Notes under the pieces: generated by a model | The model's input: only the letters and a program-made list of their open reading frames with translations | Told to the model about the DNA's origin: nothing | Database searches by the model: none | Assembly: GCF_042664895.1 (NCBI RefSeq) | Contig: NZ_JBHTBQ010000044.1 | Coordinates: 62,001 to 126,000 of the forward strand | Source: Iodobacter arcticus | Lineage (GTDB): Bacteria > Pseudomonadota > Gammaproteobacteria > Burkholderiales > Chitinibacteraceae | DNA length: 64,000 bases | Direction of reading: 5' to 3' | Made by a program: the position numbers and the translations under genes | In this document: in pieces, positions 1 through 8,846 of the stretch | Layout of the letters: every line of letters begins with the position of its first letter | Position numbering within the stretch: position 1 is the stretch's first letter

Positions 1-339
1 AGGTCAAAAAGATCTTTTTAGTGCCTTCGGCACATTGATTTTGGTGCGGTATCCCCGCGGGGGACTCACTTTCTTGAACGGCCAAGAAAGTAAGCAAAGA
101 AGGCCGCCCCGACCAGCACGAAAGCCCCTCACTGCGGATAATCGGCTCGGCGAAAAAGGCTGCTCGCTCGCTGCCTCGCTACCCCTTTTCCGAAACCCCG
201 ATCCGCTTATTCCTCGCTTCGGCGTGCTTCAAGGGGACTTTAAAGCCCTATGCAAAGAGCCTGCTCATTACATTTTTTCTTTGTTCACCACTAGAAAATC
301 AAATTACTTAATAGCACCTCTGCCGACTGGAGGTCAGCC
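1..339. repeat. Dispersed intergenic repeat upstream of cusA, with hairpins
   Basis: No convincing gene lies here. A short hairpin (GTGCC, TTC loop, GGCAC) is at 21-33. A perfect 9-bp inverted repeat (ACTTTCTTG / CAAGAAAGT) is at 68-91, followed by AAGCAAAGAAGG. This wording is typical of an intergenic repeat family I recall from many beta- and gammaproteobacterial genomes. The open frame over this stretch (35-343) has a composition unlike a protein and is attributed to the repeat. The last bases carry the cusA Shine-Dalgarno GGAGGT at about 330. Confidence 0.5.
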
Positions 340-3300
340 ATGATCGCCAAAGTCATTTACTGGTCGATTCGTAATCGATTTTTAGTCTTACTCGCCACGG
401 TTATGTTGGTGGCTTGGGGTATTTGGGCTGTTAAAAATGCGCCTATCGACGCCTTGCCAGATTTATCTGATGTGCAGGTGATTATTCGCACGCCTTATCC
501 GGGGCAAGCGCCGAGGATTGTTGAGGATCAGGTCACGTACCCGCTTACCACCACCATGCTGTCTGTGCCCGGTGTTAAGACTGTGCGGGGCTTTTCCTTT
601 TTTGGCGATTCTTATGTCTACGTTTTATTTGATGACGATACCGATCTCTATTGGGCGCGCTCCCGCGTTTTAGAATACTTAAATCAAGTGCAAGCAAAAT
701 TACCCGCCGCTGCTCGTCCAGCCCTAGGGCCAGATGCCACGGGGGTGGGCTGGATTTATGAATATGCGCTGATTGATAAAAGTGGCAAACATAGCTTGGC
801 CGATTTGCGCAGTTTGCAAGATTGGTTTCTTAAATACGAGCTTAAAACCTTGCCCAATGTGGCCGAAGTGGCGTCGATTGGTGGCATGGTTAAGCAATAT
901 CAGGTAGTGCTTGATCCGCTGAAATTAGCTAGCTTTGGTATCAGCCATGATGCTGTGATGGATGCCATGGCAAAGGCCAATCAAGAAACCGGCGGCGCGG
1001 TGATTGAGCTGGCCGAAAGCGAATATATGGTGCGTGCCAGCGGCTATTTAAAAACGCTGGATGATTTTAGAGCCATTCCTCTTAAAACATCGGCCAATGG
1101 CGTGGCCGTGCAACTGGGGGATGTGGCCCGCATCCAGATTGGGCCGGAAATGCGCCGTGGCATTGCCGAGCTAAATGGTGAAGGCGAAGTGGCGGGTGGC
1201 GTGGTGATTTTGCGCTCGGGCAAAAACGCCCGGGCCACGATTAGCGCGGTGCACACCAAGCTAGAGCAGCTCAAGAAAAGCCTGCCTGCTGGGGTGGAGA
1301 TCGTTACCACCTATGATCGCAGCCAGTTGATCGATCATGCGGTAGAGAATCTCAGCCATAAATTGCTCGAGGAATTTATCGTCGTCGCACTCGTGTGTGC
1401 CGTGTTTCTATGGCATTTACGCTCGGCGCTGGTGGCGATTATTTCGCTGCCACTGGGCGTATTGGCGGCGTTTATCGTGATGGATTATCAAGGCGTAAAC
1501 GCCAATATTATGTCGCTGGGCGGCATTGCCATTGCCATCGGGGCCATGGTCGACGCTGCCGTGGTGATGATAGAAAATGCACATAAAAAGCTCGAAGAAT
1601 GGGCGCATGCGCATCCTGATCAAAAGCTAGTGGGGGCTGAGCACTGGCAAGTTATCGGCCACGCCGCTGCCGAAGTAGGGCCAGCTCTATTTTTTAGCCT
1701 GTTGATTATCACCCTGTCTTTTATTCCGATTTTTACTTTAGAAGCACAAGAGGGCAGGCTGTTCGCGCCACTGGCCTTTACCAAAACCTACGCCATGGCG
1801 GCGGCGGCAGGGATATCGATCACCCTTGTGCCGATTTTGATGGGCTATTGGATACGCGGCGCTATTCCCGATGAAAACCGTAATCCCTTGAATCGCTTTT
1901 TGATTAAGGTGTACTCCCCGCTGCTAGAAGCCGTGCTTAAGCGCCCGAAAACCACCTTAATCATAGCGGTCTTGGTGTTTATCACCGCGCTCTGGCCTGC
2001 CAGCCAATTAGGTGGCGAGTTTCTGCCGCAAATGGACGAGGGCGATTTGCTGTATATGCCCAGTGCCTTGCCCGGCCTTTCTGCAGCCAAGGCCGCCGAG
2101 CTGCTGCAACAAAGCGATCGCCTGATTAAAACCATCCCTGAAGTCGCCACCGTCTTTGGTAAAGCAGGCCGCGCAGAAACCGCCACCGATAACTCGCCTA
2201 TGGAGATGTTTGAAACCACCATCCACTTTAAGCCGCAAGATCAATGGCGCTCTGGCATGACGCCTAAAAAACTGGTGGAAGAACTCGATCGCGCGGTGCA
2301 AATCCCCGGCCTTGCTAATCTTTGGGTGCCGCCGATTCGCAACCGCATCGACATGCTGGCCACTGGCATTAAAAGTCCCATCGGCATTAAGGTGGCAGGC
2401 ACCGATATCGCCAGCATTGACGCCACCGCCATTGCCATCGAAAAAGTCGCAAAAACCGTCAGCGGTGTTTCATCGGCCTTAGCCGAGCGGCTTACTGGTG
2501 GGCGCTATATCGATGTGGATATCAACCGCGCAGCAGCCGCTCGCTACGGCCTAAATGTGGTCGATGTGCAATCGGTAGTCGCCCGCTTAATTGGCGGTGA
2601 AAATGTCGGCGAAACGGTAGAAGGCACGGCACGCTATCCGATCAATGTGCGCTACCCACGTGAGCTAAGAGGTTCCCCTGAGACGCTGCGTAATCTGCCG
2701 ATTGTGACCAGTTTGGGCCAACAAATCACCTTGGGGTCGGTCGCCAAAATCAGCATCACCGACGGCCCGCCCATGCTTAAAAGCGAAAATGGCCGCCTTG
2801 CCTCGTGGATTTATATCGATGTAAGGGATAGCGATTTAGTTAGCGTGGTGCATCGTTTGCAAACCGCCATCGATAGCCAAGTCACCCTCAGCCCCGGCGT
2901 AAGCGTGGCCTACTCAGGGCAATTTGAGTTTTTAGAACGCGCCAATGCCAAACTCAAACTGGTGATTCCGGCCACGCTGATGATTATCTTTGTGCTGCTT
3001 TACCTCACCTTTCGGCGCATCGATGAAGCCCTGCTGATTTTGGCCACGCTGCCATTCTCACTGGTGGGCGGTATGTGGTTTTTGTATATATTGGGCTACC
3101 ACCTATCCATCACCACCGGCGTTGGCTTTATTGCGCTGGCGGGGGTTTCCGCTGAATTTGGCGTGATCATGCTGCTGTATCTTAAGCAGGCATTAGAGAA
3201 GCGGCAGATAGGCGATGAGCCACTAGAGCTGGCCGTGATTTTGGAGGCAATTCGCGAAGGTGCGGTGCTCAGAGTGCGCCCCAAAGCTATGACTGTTTCA

Positions 3301-3531
3301 GTCATCTTGGCTGGCCTGCTGCCGATTTTATGGGGCAGCGGCGCAGGCTCAGAAGTCATGAGCCGAATCGCCGCCCCCATGGTCGGCGGCATGATCACCG
3401 CGCCGCTGCTCTCAATGTTTGTGATTCCTGCGGCGTATTACTTGATGCGAAAAGGAGGGGGCGCTAAAAACCTAAGGTCTGTAGACACGGAGAACACGGA
3501 GTTTAAAAACAGAGCGGGGAGAAAACCTTAA
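340..3531 (+). CDS. cusA: CusA-type copper/silver efflux RND permease
   Basis: Inner-membrane proton-driven pump that moves Cu(I)/Ag(I) out through a CusCBA tripartite complex. At 1063 residues it has the usual length of the heavy-metal RND family. The N-terminus has the family wording NAPIDALPDLSDVQV. The three methionines that relay metal in CusA appear to be present: in LLYMPS (about residue 570), in SPMEMF (about 620) and in RIDMLATGIKSP (about 670). Start ATG is preceded by GGAGGT. The genes for CusB and any other partner are not in the window and would be expected upstream. The last 18 or so residues are encoded by a dispersed repeat (3478 onward), so the natural C-terminus has been replaced or extended. 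Confidence 0.93.
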   Translation: MIAKVIYWSIRNRFLVLLATVMLVAWGIWAVKNAPIDALPDLSDVQVIIRTPYPGQAPRIVEDQVTYPLTTTMLSVPGVKTVRGFSFFGDSYVYVLFDDDTDLYWARSRVLEYLNQVQAKLPAAARPALGPDATGVGWIYEYALIDKSGKHSLADLRSLQDWFLKYELKTLPNVAEVASIGGMVKQYQVVLDPLKLASFGISHDAVMDAMAKANQETGGAVIELAESEYMVRASGYLKTLDDFRAIPLKTSANGVAVQLGDVARIQIGPEMRRGIAELNGEGEVAGGVVILRSGKNARATISAVHTKLEQLKKSLPAGVEIVTTYDRSQLIDHAVENLSHKLLEEFIVVALVCAVFLWHLRSALVAIISLPLGVLAAFIVMDYQGVNANIMSLGGIAIAIGAMVDAAVVMIENAHKKLEEWAHAHPDQKLVGAEHWQVIGHAAAEVGPALFFSLLIITLSFIPIFTLEAQEGRLFAPLAFTKTYAMAAAAGISITLVPILMGYWIRGAIPDENRNPLNRFLIKVYSPLLEAVLKRPKTTLIIAVLVFITALWPASQLGGEFLPQMDEGDLLYMPSALPGLSAAKAAELLQQSDRLIKTIPEVATVFGKAGRAETATDNSPMEMFETTIHFKPQDQWRSGMTPKKLVEELDRAVQIPGLANLWVPPIRNRIDMLATGIKSPIGIKVAGTDIASIDATAIAIEKVAKTVSGVSSALAERLTGGRYIDVDINRAAAARYGLNVVDVQSVVARLIGGENVGETVEGTARYPINVRYPRELRGSPETLRNLPIVTSLGQQITLGSVAKISITDGPPMLKSENGRLASWIYIDVRDSDLVSVVHRLQTAIDSQVTLSPGVSVAYSGQFEFLERANAKLKLVIPATLMIIFVLLYLTFRRIDEALLILATLPFSLVGGMWFLYILGYHLSITTGVGFIALAGVSAEFGVIMLLYLKQALEKRQIGDEPLELAVILEAIREGAVLRVRPKAMTVSVILAGLLPILWGSGAGSEVMSRIAAPMVGGMITAPLLSMFVIPAAYYLMRKGGGAKNLRSVDTENTEFKNRAGRKP
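3478..3500 (+). repeat. Dispersed repeat unit (TCTGTAGACAC) inside the 3' end of cusA
   Basis: TCTGTAGACACGGAG followed by AACACGGAG. It is nearly the same as the inverted-repeat arms around the GxxExxY gene at 48898 and 49385. Here it is read through as the final codons of cusA (SVDTENTEF). Confidence 0.65.
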
Positions 3532-3621
3532 GGGGAGTTAAGGCTTGAGAAAAACAGAGGGCAGAATCTCGTTGATAAGGAAAGTTAACTGCGGTCTGCT
3601 CCTCGTTTTGAAAGCCCCTAG

Positions 3622-3650
3622 CTTGCAAGTTCCCGTTTTGGGAACTAAAC
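3622..3650 (+). promoter_or_regulatory. higBA promoter with embedded operator
   Basis: A -35 like TTGCAA (3622-3627) and a -10 like TAAACT (3645-3650) are 17 nt apart. A perfect 7-5-7 dyad AGTTCCC/GGGAACT (3627-3645) fills the spacer. HigA antitoxins autorepress by binding such dyads, so this is probably the HigA operator. The toxin ATG follows 8 nt after the -10. Confidence 0.7.
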
Positions 3651-3657
3651 TAGTATC

Positions 3658-3960
3658 ATGAAGATCATCGCCTCGCCACCACTGCGCCGATTCAGTACGA
3701 AACATCCTGATGGACATAGTGCGATTACGCTCTGGGAAGACAAGGTTAAGGCGGCTAAATGGCAAAGCCCTGGGGAAATCAAAGCTGAGTTTTCGAGCGC
3801 CAGCTTTGTAGCGCACAACCGAGTGGTGTTTAATATTGGTGGCAATAAATACCGGCTGATCGTCGCCATCGCCTATCGAGTCGGCGTGGTGTATATCAAG
3901 TTTATTGGCACGCATGCTGAATACAACGCGGTCGATGCGGCCACTGTAGAAATGGAGTAA
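3658..3960 (+). CDS. higB: HigB-type mRNA interferase toxin
   Basis: Type II toxin of the RelE/HigB superfamily, expected to cleave mRNA on the ribosome. At 100 residues it is of usual length and has the HigB pattern FNIGGNKYRL, VIYIKFIGTHAEY-like (here VGVVYIKFIGTHAEYN) in the C-terminal half. It is the first gene of the pair, toxin before antitoxin, as is normal for hig. The antitoxin follows after 3 nt. Confidence 0.88.
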   Translation: MKIIASPPLRRFSTKHPDGHSAITLWEDKVKAAKWQSPGEIKAEFSSASFVAHNRVVFNIGGNKYRLIVAIAYRVGVVYIKFIGTHAEYNAVDAATVEME

Positions 3961-3963
3961 ATC

Positions 3964-4350
3964 ATGAATATTCGCCCAATTCATAGCGATGCGGATTACC
4001 GAACCACCCTCACCGAAGTATCACGATTAGTTGATCTTGATCCACCGCTTGGCTCGCCTGATGGCGACAAGCTAGAAATATTAGCCACATTGCTTGAGGC
4101 TTATGAAGCAGAGCAATACCCAGCAAGCTTGCCCGATCCTGTTGAAGCCATCCAAAGCATCATGGAAGCGCAAGGCTTACGCCCTGTCGATATGACCGCT
4201 TATTTTGGCAGCGCATCGAAAGCCAGCGAAGTATTAAACCGCAGCCGTCGTCTTTCCTTAGCCATGATTCGTAAACTACACCAAGGCCTAGGTCTACCAC
4301 TTGCCATTTTGATTCAAGATAGTCGGCTTACTCGTATTCTTGATAGATAA
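3964..4350 (+). CDS. higA: HigA-type antitoxin with C-terminal HTH
   Basis: Antitoxin and autorepressor partner of HigB. 128 residues. The N-terminal half is acidic and toxin-binding; the C-terminal half is an XRE-like helix-turn-helix (LRPVDMTAYFGSASKASEVLNRSRRLSLAMIRKL, given here only as the region about residues 77-110). A GGAG ribosome site lies in the end of the toxin gene. Likely acts at the dyad 3627-3645. Confidence 0.85.
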   Translation: MNIRPIHSDADYRTTLTEVSRLVDLDPPLGSPDGDKLEILATLLEAYEAEQYPASLPDPVEAIQSIMEAQGLRPVDMTAYFGSASKASEVLNRSRRLSLAMIRKLHQGLGLPLAILIQDSRLTRILDR

Positions 4351-4351
4351 T

Positions 4352-4620
4352 TTAGCCCTCATTTTCTTCCCACATTTCTGGATCACTAGACCAGTCGAGC
4401 AGCATTTTAGCTCTTGATGCGAGCATAGGCGCTAACTCTTCAGCATGCTCACCCGTCCCAATCATAAAGCTTGGATGCGCCAGCCCACGTGCCATGTATT
4501 GAGCGGCCTCTTGCCATAAAGACGCAATAGCATGTATTGCTTCTTTTGGATTTTTAGCTTTATAGGCTGAAACATAATCATTGGGTAGGTCGCCTGAAAT
4601 GGCCCAGATAGAAACATGAG
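4352..4620 (-). pseudogene. Open reading-frame remnant without a start codon, unknown family
   Basis: The minus strand stays open for about 88 codons and ends in MWEENEG then TAA at 4352-4354. The codons look protein-like (SGDLPNDYVSAYKAKNP, HPSFMIGTGEHAEEL). An in-frame TGA lies just upstream, near 4623, and no ATG/GTG/TTG precedes the body of the frame. The first ATG would give under 50 residues. It probably is the C-terminal remnant of a gene. I do not recognise the family. Confidence 0.4.
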
Positions 4621-4637
4621 GCTCTCTGTTTCAGAGG

Positions 4638-5936
4638 CTAAGCCCCTTTAATCAGAGGCGTTTCAAATCCTGATGGATATTCCTTCCGATACCAGTCATT
4701 AACTTGCGCATGATCAAGCTCAAAAAACTCTTTTGAACGCGGTATCAATACAAAGCAGCAGGCCATAGCGGCAGCCATAAGGCTAAATACAGTGTAAACA
4801 GTCGGTAATTGCCAGTGTAATAAAGCAATTCCAGCCAGAGCGGGGCCAATGGTGCTGGCCATCTGTGTGCTCATCTTATTCACCGAACCAATCCGCAACC
4901 TAAATTCCTTGGGAATAGCCAAAGTACGATGAGTGGAGCCCACCAGCACCATCAAGGTATTGGCAAATCCTGCACAAGCAAAGGCTACAATAAGCACCCA
5001 AAGCTCTTGTGTTAGGCCAACACAAGCAAGGATAAGGCCTTCTGAAACAGCGGCACATACCCGCACTCGATAGCGGCCAAATCGATTGACCAAGAAGGTC
5101 GAAATATTAAAACTACCCAATAACATACCGATCGAAATACTCGCCTCACATGCGCCCAACCAAGCCGCAGATAGGCCAAGCGAATGTATTTTAAGGGGGA
5201 TAAATAGAACGAATGCAGGGCCAATAAATATCCAGACTAGAAAATTGACCAAGGTCCAGCCACGCTCCAAAGGCACCGTCCACTTGGCTTTCATTCCTGC
5301 TCGAAATTCAAACCACCACAATTCAACGCCATTTTTCCCATGAGGCCGTGCAATCGTATTGATGGAGACTGGGATTTGGCTAACGCTAAATAGCGCAATG
5401 ATCACCAAGCCTAAATAGACCCAAAGCGTGGCGATTGTTCCCGCCATCGCCAACAATCCGCCACCTACAATTGGCCCTAAAAGACGGCCAAGTGAGGCGG
5501 CTCTTTTACGCAGCTGTAATGCATCAGGCAACTGCGCGGCAGGGATTAGCTCGGGCGTTATTGTCACCGATGCACCGTCGATAAACGCATTCGCTAAAAC
5601 AGCAAGGAGCCCTGCGCTTGTCACAAGCCAAAGATTGTAGTGGCCAGTTATCGCAATCAAACAAAGACCAGAGAATGCAAGTGCGGCAGTGCCTTGTAGC
5701 AATTGCTTGCGCTTGGCATATCGCTCGCACAATGGCGCCATAAGCGGCGATAAGAAAAAAGTTGCAATGGCAGTGATAACCCCATAAATGGCTAAATCTT
5801 GCGCATTGCCTTTTTGAATAATCCACCATGGAATCGTGATATAGCCAATCATCAAGGCTAATGTCATAAGCACATCAAAAACGAGCACCCCTCGTAATGC
5901 CGGATCGACCTTGATTAAATATTTTTCTATTTTCAT
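4638..5936 (-). CDS. MFS transporter, EntS-like
   Basis: Twelve-helix major facilitator permease of 432 residues from the internal ATG at 5936 (MKIEKYLIKVDPALRG). That start is preferred over the one at 6005 because the extra 23 residues are unlike a transporter N-terminus. Neither has a clear Shine-Dalgarno. The loop CERYAKRKQLL after helix 2-3 and the overall layout resemble the enterobactin exporter/macrolide exporter branch. Substrate unknown. It lies between higBA and cusS on the same strand as cusS, 260 bp downstream, so it could be co-transcribed with cusRS or use its own promoter near the dyad at 6081. Confidence 0.8.
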   Translation of the reverse strand: MKIEKYLIKVDPALRGVLVFDVLMTLALMIGYITIPWWIIQKGNAQDLAIYGVITAIATFFLSPLMAPLCERYAKRKQLLQGTAALAFSGLCLIAITGHYNLWLVTSAGLLAVLANAFIDGASVTITPELIPAAQLPDALQLRKRAASLGRLLGPIVGGGLLAMAGTIATLWVYLGLVIIALFSVSQIPVSINTIARPHGKNGVELWWFEFRAGMKAKWTVPLERGWTLVNFLVWIFIGPAFVLFIPLKIHSLGLSAAWLGACEASISIGMLLGSFNISTFLVNRFGRYRVRVCAAVSEGLILACVGLTQELWVLIVAFACAGFANTLMVLVGSTHRTLAIPKEFRLRIGSVNKMSTQMASTIGPALAGIALLHWQLPTVYTVFSLMAAAMACCFVLIPRSKEFFELDHAQVNDWYRKEYPSGFETPLIKGA

Positions 5937-6080
5937 TTGAAAAGCCAAGGCCGGAGCACAACTAATTAATGAGGGATGCGGTTCATATAACGGCCCTAAA
6001 TACAAAAGCTTGTGCTGTCAGGCCTAACATCCATTTGACACACGATGGGGCCACGCGGCTTACCATTAAATAAGGATTCA

Positions 6081-6096
6081 TTACAAACAATTGTAA
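6081..6096. promoter_or_regulatory. Perfect 6-4-6 dyad, possible operator
   Basis: TTACAA, ACAA, TTGTAA lies in the gap between cusS and the MFS gene. The arms match the TTACAA/TTGTAA arms of CusR/HprR boxes, but the spacer is 4 nt instead of 2, so binding is uncertain. Confidence 0.3.
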
Positions 6097-6196
6097 CACT
6101 CACGACAGTTTAACTCGGCCACAGCCATAGCAACAAGCATCTCAATGGCTTGGCTACCTCACTGATTAAACCAAGCAATCCGCCTTTTCAAGCACT

Positions 6197-7546
6197 TCAA
6201 CCTCGCACATCATCAAACCTCAAACAAAACGTAGTGGTGTGAACATGGCTATCTACGGTCACCCCGCCATGATGCAGCTGCATAATCGAGGAAATAATAG
6301 CGAGGCCAAGGCCTGAGCCGCCGTCGTTGCGGTTGCGGGCGGGGTCGATGCGGTAGAAACGCTCAAATAGATGCGCTAAGTGATCCGCTGCGATGGACTC
6401 ACCTTGATTGCTTACTGATATAGATAGGCCGTGGGTATCTTGCTTAATGTCTACCGTAATCTTGCTAGCGTGATCGGCGTGCCGAATGGCATTCGAGAGT
6501 AAGTTGCTTAGAGCGCGTTGCAGCATGGATTTATCGGCCAAAAGCTGACCGCTACCGCTAAGGATAAGCTGGATATTTTTGCTTTCTGCCAGTGCATCAA
6601 AGAAATCAAACAACATTTCAATCAGCGGCTTCAGCTCAATTTCTTCCAGATTTAAAGCCTGCTCGGCTTGCTCGGCATTCGCCAAAAACAAGAGATCATT
6701 AATCAGCCGATTAAGCCGCAGCAGCTCTTCTTCGGCCGAGGCCAAGACGCGTTGATAATCTGCCACCTCGCGGGTTTTACTTAGATTGACCTGAATATCG
6801 CCCAAGACATTGCTCAGCGGCGTGCGCATTTCATGCGCCAGATCAGCAGAAAATTGCGAGAGGCGTTCCACGCTGTTTTCTAGGCGCTGCAACATGCTAT
6901 TAAAGCTAATTGCCAGCTCTTGTAATTCGCTTGGCACCGAATCCATACTTAATCTTGCATGCAATGACGCAGCGGTGACACTACTCACTAAAGTATTAAA
7001 GCTTTGCAAGGGCTGCAAGGCCCGCCTTGCCACCAACCATGAGCCGAAGGCAATAAATAACACGGCAAAGGGCAGGGCTAAAGCCTGTGATTGGCGAAAC
7101 AGCCGGAGTAGTTTTTGATCATTCTCTCTTTCCAAAAAAACCACCAACCATTGCCCAGCATGAGGCAATACCCCCAGCAAAATGGGCCGCCCTTCCTTGT
7201 CCTTTTGTGTAAATACGCCTGCTTGCGTCGGCTTGCTTATATTTAAAGCCTGCTGCAAAGCAAATTCATCCGAGCTTTTTAAGACTGAGCGCTCGGCCAG
7301 CAAGGCCCAGTGCAAATAAGGATGACCCACCAATTGCGCGGACAGCTTTGCCTCATCGGCGGCTATACTGGCATCAAGCACCGTTTGCAAGGCTTTCATC
7401 TTGCCATTGAGCTCGGTTTTAGCCCGCTGATCCAAGGCTGCCTGCAATAAATGATCCGAGCCAATGGCAATCAATAAAACCAAAATGGCGCAAAACATGC
7501 CCACCATGCCGCCCACTCGCCAGGCAAGCGATTGCGGTGTTTTCAT
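6197..7546 (-). CDS. cusS: CusS-like copper-sensing histidine kinase
   Basis: Membrane sensor kinase of 449 residues. One N-terminal helix (about 10-32), a periplasmic sensor of about 120 residues, a second helix (about 155-172), HAMP, H-box FSADLAHEMRTPLSN (His near 237), N-box NLLSNAIRHA, and G-box GGSGLGLAI. The start ATG overlaps the regulator stop (ATGA). It lies next to copper-export genes and a CusR-like box, which supports Cu(I)/Ag(I) sensing. Ligand specificity is inferred from context. Confidence 0.85.
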   Translation of the reverse strand: MKTPQSLAWRVGGMVGMFCAILVLLIAIGSDHLLQAALDQRAKTELNGKMKALQTVLDASIAADEAKLSAQLVGHPYLHWALLAERSVLKSSDEFALQQALNISKPTQAGVFTQKDKEGRPILLGVLPHAGQWLVVFLERENDQKLLRLFRQSQALALPFAVLFIAFGSWLVARRALQPLQSFNTLVSSVTAASLHARLSMDSVPSELQELAISFNSMLQRLENSVERLSQFSADLAHEMRTPLSNVLGDIQVNLSKTREVADYQRVLASAEEELLRLNRLINDLLFLANAEQAEQALNLEEIELKPLIEMLFDFFDALAESKNIQLILSGSGQLLADKSMLQRALSNLLSNAIRHADHASKITVDIKQDTHGLSISVSNQGESIAADHLAHLFERFYRIDPARNRNDGGSGLGLAIISSIMQLHHGGVTVDSHVHTTTFCLRFDDVRG

Positions 7547-8223
7547 CCCTCATCCCTTACTTCAAAAACATAGCCCACGCCACGCACGGTATGAATCAGC
7601 TTTGGGCTAAAACCATCGTCCACCTTGCCTCTTAAACGGCGAATCGCTACGTCGACAATATTGGTGTCAGTATCAAAATTGACATCCCAAACATTGGCAG
7701 CAATTAAGGTGCGCGTCAGCACTTCGCCATGGCGGCGCATCAACAAATGCAGCAGAGCAAACTCGCGGGCTGTCAGGTCGATCTGTTGTTGATGACGGTA
7801 GGCTTTATGTTTAACAGGGTCTAGCTCTAGGCCCGCGAGCTGCAAAGTCTCGGCGGGGCTGACTTTATGATTTCTTTTCAGCAGCACTTTAATACGGGCC
7901 AGTAGCTCAGGAAAGGCAAAAGGCTTAGGCAAATAATCATCCGCGCCGGATTCCAGCCCACGCACCCGATCATCAATCCGGCTACGCGCAGTGAGCATCA
8001 GCACCGGCGTTTGCTTGCTGCGCCGCAGACCATCGAGCACGCCCCAGCCATCGAGCACCGGCAACATCACATCCAAAATGATCAAATCAAACTCTTCTTC
8101 CAACGCCTTATGTAAGCCATCAATACCATTACTGGCGATATCAATGGCATAGCCGCTTTCGCTTAAGCCTTGTTTTAAATAAGCCGCTGTTTTGCTTTCG
8201 TCTTCGATAATGAGGATACGCAA
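7543..8223 (-). CDS. cusR: CusR-like OmpR-family response regulator
   Basis: 226 residues, the normal size for CusR. Receiver with acidic pair EDE near residue 7, phospho-acceptor Asp in LIILDVMLP (about 51), Lys in LPKPFAF, and a winged-helix output domain ending GVGYVFEVRDEG. I place the start at a TTG (8221-8223), because AAGGAGA lies 6 nt upstream and the protein then begins MRILIIEDE, as in the family. The longer frame to 8379 runs through a dispersed repeat and is rejected. Confidence 0.87.
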   Translation of the reverse strand: MRILIIEDESKTAAYLKQGLSESGYAIDIASNGIDGLHKALEEEFDLIILDVMLPVLDGWGVLDGLRRSKQTPVLMLTARSRIDDRVRGLESGADDYLPKPFAFPELLARIKVLLKRNHKVSPAETLQLAGLELDPVKHKAYRHQQQIDLTAREFALLHLLMRRHGEVLTRTLIAANVWDVNFDTDTNIVDVAIRRLRGKVDDGFSPKLIHTVRGVGYVFEVRDEG

Positions 8224-8274
8224 GCGTTTCTCCTTTAGATATGGCGATATATCTCGAAATTCCTCCCTCAGATC

Positions 8275-8346
8275 GTCATTCCCGAACGTTTCTATCGGAA
8301 ATCCAGTGCTTTTACTGGATCCCCGACAAATACATTCGGGGATGAC
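8275..8346. repeat. Palindromic dispersed element (GTCATTCCCG family)
   Basis: Outer arms GTCATTCCCGAA (8275-8286) and TTCGGGGATGAC (8335-8346) pair in 11 of 12 positions. An inner perfect hairpin ATCCAGT/ACTGGAT is at 8301-8320. Elements beginning GTCATTCCCG and ending CGGGAATGAC are widespread palindromic repeats in proteobacteria. It sits in the cusR leader, between the start codon and the CusR-like box. Confidence 0.75.
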
Positions 8347-8471
8347 AGGCATGCCTTTGGGGGAGTGAATATAAAGCAAGTCAGTCGCCGGTCGGACTTG
8401 CGGCTGCAGCAGGGCCGTTTCAAGGCTGCTAACAAAGCCAAATTCTATCCCTCTATATCAGAGCGCCACCA

Positions 8472-8493
8472 AAAATGACAAATTTGTAATGTT
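8472..8493. promoter_or_regulatory. CusR/HprR-type box
   Basis: AAAATGACAA, AT, TTGTAATGTT. The E. coli CusR box is AAAATGACAA, two bases, TTGTCATTTT: the left half matches 10 of 10 and the right half 8 of 10. The right half TTGTAATG is exactly the HprR half-site. It lies between the divergent cusR and efflux genes, 81 bp before the ATG at 8574. Confidence 0.8.
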
Positions 8494-8573
8494 TGGGTCA
8501 TCCTGCGGATAAGCATAGGGTGGCTATACTTTGGGCTGAGTTGGCATACAGACCCAATATCGGCAGAGACGCA

Positions 8574-8846
8574 ATGAAACCCAGCTACCCCATTCTTATT
8601 CTAGTCAGTTTAGTCATAGCGAACGCTTACGCTCAGCCTGATGAAGCCAAAGATCTGCCTCGGCCTATTCGTATGGAATATCACTCGGTGCTGACTCAAT
8701 ACCAAGCATATCGCGAACAAACGCTCACACCTTGGGTGGAGGCCAATGACACTGTGGCGCGTATCGGGGGCTGGCGAGTATATGCGAAAGAAGCACAAAT
8801 GCCACCTCAAGCCCAACCCGTAGTAAACGTTGAGGCTACGAAATGA
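8574..8846 (+). CDS. Small exported protein of the copper operon
   Basis: 90 residues from ATG 8574. Hydrophobic N-terminus with AxA cleavage-like site (VIANAYAQ), then a short acidic mature chain with no cysteine. Similar-size unnamed proteins often lie in front of CusC-like genes in such loci (recollection). Its stop overlaps the next start (ATGA), so the two are translationally coupled. Function unknown. The upstream in-frame extension to 8493 covers the CusR-like box and is rejected. Confidence 0.65.
   Translation: MKPSYPILILVSLVIANAYAQPDEAKDLPRPIRMEYHSVLTQYQAYREQTLTPWVEANDTVARIGGWRVYAKEAQMPPQAQPVVNVEATK

Noticed and set aside
35..343. 102-codon open frame before cusA
   Set aside because: Lies on a dispersed repeat with hairpins, odd composition, no ribosome site.
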